Below are positions 58,735 through 64,000 of a DNA stretch of 64,000 bases, piece after piece. The stretch is from Gambelia wislizenii (taxonomy: Eukaryota; Chordata; Lepidosauria; Squamata; Crotaphytidae): NCBI GenBank assembly GCA_030847615.1, contig JAUMIR010000001.1:166009001-166073000 (forward strand), in the 5' to 3' direction. A program made the translations under genes and the position numbers. The notes beneath the pieces are model-generated. The model worked only from the letters and a program-made list of their open reading frames with translations, searched no databases and was not told the origin of the DNA. How positions within the stretch are numbered: the first letter of the stretch is position 1; every line of letters starts with the position of its first letter.

Positions 58735-59046
58735 ATGGTGTTTAAATATTTGAAGGGAAGTCATTCCGAGGATGGAGCAAGCTTGTTTCTGCTGCTCCAG
58801 TGACTAGGACATGGAACAATGTACTCAAACTACAGGAAAAGACATCCCACCTAAACATTAAGACAGTAAGAGAATGTTGTCTTACTAGAATGCACTGTCT
58901 AAGAGTGTGGTGGAGTCTCCTTCTTTGGAGGCTTTTAAACAGAGGCTGGATGGTCATCTGCCAGGAGTGCTTTGATTATGTATTCCTGCATGGTAAGGGG
59001 TTGGATTGGATGGCCTTTGTGATCTCTTGCAACTCTATGATTCTAA
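58735..59046 (+). mobile_element. CR1 LINE 3' end
   Basis: Begins within VFKYLKGSHSEDGASLFLLL-like text (TTTAAATATTTGAAGGGAAG), continues GTGGTGGAGTCTCCTTCTTT and GGTTGGATTGGATGGCCTTT, and ends CTATGATTCTAAG. Frame broken and 5'-truncated. Confidence 0.88.
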
Positions 59047-59544
59047 GCTCCCACACGACTAAGGACGCATGTAAAGCACCCCTAAGCTATTTTTAACATG
59101 TGTTGCAATAATAGTGATCACAGTGGCTACAAGGGCTGGACTGGGCAGAAGCAATAGTTACATACCCTATGATTCCAGAACACCATGAGATCACATTCGT
59201 AGGAGCATAGCAGCAGTGAGTCTGATTTCTGTACTACTCAGCACCTTTTGAAGAGTGGGGACTCCTTTACTTTGTTAAGCTCCTAGTACCTGCATCTGAA
59301 CATATATTACATTTAGAAACAGAATAAATTCAATTTTTTTAATTTATTTTTTTGGTATTATGAAGAGCCATCTGCTAATATTTATTCACCATAATTTTAG
59401 ACTGTGTCCTGCTACCTTGCAGCTTTGCCTGCTTTTCAAAAGTTGTCTACAGCGTGGAAAGCTATAATTTCTAGACATGTTGGAGCATCCCAGAAAAACC
59501 CTTAAAGTGATGCTGCAGCCAGTATTGCTTTCTTCCATGCTGCT

Positions 59545-59655
59545 GCTAGAGAGGCTGGGTGACCATATGTTGGGGGTGCTTTGATTGTGTGTTCCTGCAT
59601 GGACTGAATAGCCCTTGTGGTCTCTTCCAGCTCTGTGACTGTGATTCTGTGTTGA
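59545..59655 (+). mobile_element. CR1 LINE 3' end, short
   Basis: AGAGGCTGGGTGACCATATG, TGCTTTGATTGTGTGTTCCT and GTGGTCTCTTCCAGCTCTGT, ending GTGATTCTGTG, are a diverged last ~110 bp of CR1 with a gap. Confidence 0.75.
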
Positions 59656-60900
59656 AATTTAGAATTAACACAGTGCCCTCTGGACTCTTATGCCTACTGC
59701 AGCAACAGCAATGCATCTATTTACTCTTTGTTTGTAGTAAAAACATTAGTTCAGTGTGTTCAGCCAAGTGCTGACTGCTATCTGTACTGACCCATTACCA
59801 TAAAGGGTAATAGATGGAGGCTTTGAATGTGATGCCCTTAATGGGAAAACAAGACTCACTGCCAGTGCCATCATTCCACATGAAACTACAAGAACACAAC
59901 TTTGCTAAATTTACACTGTGTGCAGCTATTGTGCCACAGGCATGTACAGATGAATGAAGTTTTACCATTTGATTTATATATTGTATGAAATTGTATATGA
60001 TATTTTGCAGCCAAGCTAGAGTGTCTGGGCTAACATTACAGAAGACTGTTGATCCACTGTAATAGCTGACTCAGCTTGCCAAGAGCCAAGCAGAAAGATT
60101 ATAAATATAGTTTATAGATTATAAATATAGCTGCTTCCAAAACATATTAAATGCATATAAAACACACAGACAAGGGGAGCTCTTTTGAATTATCCAAAAT
60201 ACTTTCTGAAATAAACTCTCCAGCACAATTCAACCACTTAAGAGATGTTTTTATGTACAGTCCCTCTAAAAGAGATATATTACTGAACATAACAAAATCT
60301 TCTTTACACAAAAACACTACATTGGATAGACAAAGACAGGGTGCTTGCAAAGAAAGTAAGGCCCAAACCATATATTTATCTGGGGTGGCCACAGTAATCA
60401 CTTGTGGAATCCCATATATTTCTACGACTGACAGTTGGTGGCTCCCACTTCAGATGTGGTGGTGAATTTGCTCTGGGCTTCAGTCAGAACTTTAAAGGAG
60501 CTACTTAAGGTGCTCAGTCAACTTGAAAGATAAGGTTCAGGAACTTGGATTGCTCCTTTAATGTTTAGATTACAAACAAGAACAGATGCATCATCGCTCA
60601 GCTACCACCTGCCATTAATGCTTAGTCAAATAATTTAATGGGACCTACTTCCAGGCAGAGGAATGCATTCCATGTGGAAGAGGAATATACTCAATATACT
60701 CCATGTGGAAGGGCAATACACTCTACATAGCACACAAATGACAGGCCACATAACAGCAAACAGTGGGATGAGCCATACATTCAAGCTCTTGATTTGTATT
60801 CTCTTCTGTGACCTCTTCTTGCCCCCTGGTCATTTGGGTGGGAGAGGAGAAGAAAAGAATGCATGGATCAAGAGTTTGCACACACAGGCCTCTGTCTGAG
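59656..60900. other. Intron sequence, no assigned feature
   Basis: AT-rich. A direct duplication GATTATAAATATAG(TTTATA) occurs near 60097-60130. No exon was recognised. Confidence 0.4.
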
Positions 60901-60902
60901 CT

Positions 60903-61070
60903 GCCGTTGTTGTTGTTGTTGTTGTTGTTGTTCTTACGTGGCAACCCCATGAATGAGAGCCCTGCAAGTCATCCTGTCATCAACGGCCCTGCTCAGGCCT
61001 TGCAAACTCAGGGCTGTGGCTTCCTTGATTGAGTCTATCCACCTGTAGTGAGCTGCTTACATAATCTTAT
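60903..61070 (-). mobile_element. BovB/RTE-like retroposon 3' end
   Basis: A (GTT)n run of about ten units is followed by GTGGCAACCCCATGAATGAG, CATCCTGTCATCAACGGCCC and GCTTCCTTGATTGAGTCTAT. This is the reverse complement of a BovB-like LINE end or of a SINE that borrowed it. The right limit is uncertain. Confidence 0.6.
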
Positions 61071-62154
61071 ATGTGAGTAGTGGTTGAGAATGAGGTGTGC
61101 TCACTCCATCCCTAAGGAGACCATGTCCCTATATACATGAAGCTGAATTGGACCTAAGAAATAGGTGGGAATCCATCTCAGAATTTTAGTCATTTGCAGT
61201 TACAGTATATTCAAAAATTTGCCAATAACAATAGGGAGGATGCACACATAGAAGAACAGCAGAGCAGGCAATGAATCATATTTGAGCCTTTGTTTTCACC
61301 GGATTTCAAGATCTAGAGTTGGTTATTGAGGGATCATAGCCTTTTCCTGAGTAAGGCCATGTTTTCTTATGTCTGCCTTTTGAAAGGCATATTAAGCCAA
61401 TTTTCCAGCCCACTACAAAATAGCCTGGGTGTTTCTAGATGGGCTTGGATCTTAACACAATGTGATCAGTGACAGGGAGGCTTTATAACAGGGCTGGAGA
61501 AAAGCCAATGGGGGACACATTACCCCCCCCCAGGTACTTTGGAGAGCTACCTCGATTTTTTGTTTTATTACTTATTATTTTTACTGTTTATTAAAAATGG
61601 TGTCTCCTGTTCTCTGTTGACTTCTAGTTTACTTAGTAAACCTAGCTGGTTTACTTACTGGTTACACTAAGAAGGACCAAATGTATAATAAAATTGTTCC
61701 TACCTTAGAATTTTAAGGGGAGAAATTTTTTAAAAATGGAAATAACGGGGTGCTTGGGGGCTGCAAAACTGCCTTCAGGACTGCGTTCTCCCCCAGCGTA
61801 CTTTACAAAGCTGTGCTCTCCTGTGTACCAGCTGGAACCATTTCTATACCCTTGGCTCATTTGGGTCTCTGAAGGTTCTCTCTATTGACCCAACTTTGCC
61901 AAATACAGAAACAAATCAATGAGCTGATACAACAGTAAATGTGTGGTATTTCTCAGATTACAAAAAAACCCAATAAAATCTATAGTCTTAACATGATTTC
62001 TAATTTATTTTTAGACACACACACACACACACTACAAACAGTTCTCTTTCCTCCTGTTCAGCTTTTCCAGTTCACACCAAAATTCAAAGTGGTTTCTGAG
62101 GTTTGCAAGAAAACCACATACTCTAAGCAGAACAAGAGTAGTAGGGACCTTGTA
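61071..62154. other. Intron sequence, no assigned feature
   Basis: A block at about 61490-61860 may hold an old hAT-like repeat (GGGCTGGAGAAAAGCCAATG). A (AC)n tract is at 62015-62032. No exon was recognised. Confidence 0.35.
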
Positions 62155-62395
62155 ATGGTTCCCCTTGTATCTGCGGAACCAATAGCGGTGGTTTCAGTTG
62201 TCCATGCTGAAAAAATAGGAACACATACCATAGAGTCACACTGCAAAATGGCTAGAGAGGTATCCTCCATCACAAATCTATGGTATGTTTGTGCCAGAAG
62301 TCCTTTATTTTAATAGGATTTGCTATTATCCAGTTTCATTGATAAACAGTATATCTGGGAATGTATCCCCCATGGATACGGGGGGGGGCAACCTG
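62155..62395. mobile_element. Tigger/pogo-like MITE (241 bp)
   Basis: ATGGTTCCCCTTGTATCTGC and CATGGATACGGGG...GGCAACCTG are degenerate inverted ends flanked by TA on both sides. The core shares GTCACACTGCAAAATGGCTA-type and TAATAGGATTTGCTATTATC blocks with 37780-38035. Confidence 0.8.
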
Positions 62396-63379
62396 TATTC
62401 CCTTTTTGCTTTTTGTTCCCCCACACATGCCCCGGACTAGTATAATGTGAACAATCAGGGCAAGGACTGCAGCTTTCCCTTGATCTGCATTAGTGAATGC
62501 ACTTAAGACCAGCCATGAGGCAGCAAGATATGTCCTTGTGAAATAGAAGCCTTCTTTTTTAGATCCACAGCTAATATCTGAGTCAGGGTAAGGAAGAAAA
62601 TATTCTTTGCCAATGGCATATGTTCTAAACCACATTGTATCAGTTATCATTCATGGCAAACACGAATCAACAGAGGAAGGCTCAATAAGACTGGATGCTC
62701 CCAAAATGTATGTATGTGTGTGTATGTTTGCTGAAGGAAATAAAATGAAGGAGTCTCTTTTTAGGCCTCACCAGATGTGGGTAAGGTTGCCAGGTGTCTC
62801 TTATTATAAGGGATGTCACTGATTTGAGGGATGGAATGCTTTTCCTTTTATACAGACTAAATAAGATCCCAAGAAATCCCATATTTTGGAGTGTGGGCTC
62901 TTCATAAAAACAGAAATGTATGCATCATGTAATTTATTAATGTGGACAATACATTAATTTTACAGAGAAACACACAGCTAAGTGAATTGAACACTTGCAT
63001 TTGGTATTTAGATAGAACACAAACTTGTTAATGGTGACTTCCTGATTGTCAACCCTGCTGACCCTTATTGCTATTTTGAAAACCTGGTATGACTAGAGGT
63101 GGGTAGGGTCTCATTTGTTATGGCTCTAAGTTTAAGCACAAATCAGATTTATGCCAACCACTTTCAGAGCTGTTGGCACTCTGAAACATACCTTCAAAAA
63201 ACAGAGATTTTTAATTCATATACACAAGGACATAGTGCCCTTTCTATGTATTCAGTACTAACATACTCCCTTGAAAACAAAATAAATCAAACTCCTTTGT
63301 TTGCTTTCCAGACATCTAGCTTTTCTGTTTTTGTTTTTTAACTGATGTCCGTCTTTTTTTTGTTTTTTAACTGGTGTCC

Positions 63380-63706
63380 CTGAAACAACACCTCAGGCTC
63401 GGCCAAATTGATCACCGACAATGGTCCACCCTGGCCTCACATCAGGAGGCATGGAGACACACTATCCACAATGCTGCAGCCTTATTTGAGAACTCACGCC
63501 GAAAAAGTCTTGAAGAGAAACGACAACGCAGAAAGAATCACAACCCGGAAACATCACCCAAGGAAACCTTCCGCTATGCTTTCTGCAACCGGACTTGTCT
63601 ATCTTGGATTGGCCTTTTTAGTCATCAGCGCACTTGCAGAAAGCACAGGATGAGTCCCTCCTGAATCTTCGTTTACGAAGAGAAGCCAGAGGGAGAGAGA
63701 GAGAGT
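63380..63706 (+). pseudogene. 5'-truncated copy of the 53-kb LINE
   Basis: The last 327 bp of the element, about 95% identical by eye to 56745-57057. The frame is open and encodes the whole C-terminal tail, ending SPS then a stop. The knuckle reads FCNRTCLSWIGLFSHQRTC; the first Cys of the pair is Tyr here. Flanking GTGTCC (63374-63379, 63707-63712) is a likely short target duplication. The 3' UTR hairpin is CTTCGTTTACGAAG, with a longer GAGAGAG tail than the 53-kb copy. Confidence 0.9.
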
Positions 63707-63787
63707 GTGTCCATCTTCTATGCTAAAGATGAAGGGAGGAATCATTAGACCCCAATTTGACTCAAAGCATTTAAAAGTGGCTTGTTT

Positions 63788-64000
63788 TGGTGGGTACCCA
63801 CAAATCATTTCTGACTTATGGTGATGCTAAGGTGATCCTATTTATTTATTTATTTATTTAGTTATTTAATTTAAATACCATCTTTCTCCCAAGATGGGAT
63901 TCAAGGCAACCCTATCCTGGGGTTTTCTTGGCAAGAATTGTTCAGAAAGGATTTGCCATTTCCTACCTCTGAGAATGAAAGAGTGTGACTTCCCCAAACA
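63788..64000 (-). mobile_element. tRNA-derived SINE, interrupted, runs off edge
   Basis: TGACTTATGGTGATGCTAAG, then after a 61-bp insertion CCTATCCTGGGGTTTTCTTG and GAGAGTGTGACTT-like text (AAGAGTGTGACTTCC). It is the inverted tail and body of the SINE seen at 23544 and 51717. The head lies beyond 64000. Confidence 0.85.
63842..63902 (-). mobile_element. LINE tail inserted in a SINE (61 bp)
   Basis: A (TTTA)n-rich 61-bp block ending CTTTCTCCCAAGATGGGATT is the reverse complement of an L2-like LINE end. AAGGTGATCCTAT (63829-63841) and AAGGCAACCCTAT (63903-63915) flank it, a 13-bp target duplication with three transitions. Confidence 0.75.

Overview
Organism and setting. This is vertebrate, almost certainly squamate reptile (lizard) nuclear DNA: introns of one gene filled with transposon debris. 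The pointers are CR1 LINE 3' ends closing in repeated ATTCTATGA, a tRNA-derived SINE and a 5S-rRNA-derived SINE sharing one tail, a BovB/RTE-like retroposon end, L2-like LINE tails, and many short palindromic DNA transposons. No bacterial-type genes, operons, CRISPR arrays or intact transposase genes were seen. Host gene. Two short exons with correct splice sites lie on the minus strand, 5568-5680 and 41620-41691. Their peptides match, from memory, two consecutive regions of the presynaptic active-zone scaffold RIM1 (RIMS1), between the C2A and C2B domains, in the right order for a minus-strand gene. Nearly all the window is therefore RIMS1 intron. Their phases cannot be joined directly, so at least one further exon should lie between them; I did not find it with confidence. 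Layout. 1-12 kb: an L2-like LINE tail, then several fold-back DNA elements with GG-type ends, a 300-bp hAT, RIMS1 exon 1, a 57-bp LINE insertion and a Tigger-like MITE. 12-21 kb: microsatellite, 5S-SINE, CR1, Tigger-like and palindromic MITEs. 21.5-25.8 kb: a nested stack in which a hAT element with an exact 8-bp target duplication split an older palindromic MITE and then received at least five more insertions. 27-34.7 kb: AT-rich intron with little repeat content. 34.7-42.4 kb: CR1 fragments, a three-level nest (CR1, then MITE, then a 351-bp near-perfect hairpin), RIMS1 exon 2 and a fold-back element with a 47-bp triplication. 45-52 kb: L2-like tails, two Tigger-like elements and a SINE. 53.05-57.06 kb: a 4,008-bp full-length but inactivated APE-type LINE with target duplication. 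Two very short relatives lie at 6.2 and 63.4 kb. 58-64 kb: L2-like, CR1, BovB-like, Tigger-like and nested SINE fragments. How it fits together. The host function present is synaptic-vesicle priming (RIM1). The rest is a layered record of mobile-element activity whose relative order can be read from who interrupts whom. Family names are from recognisable termini, target duplications and protein motifs; no database was searched.
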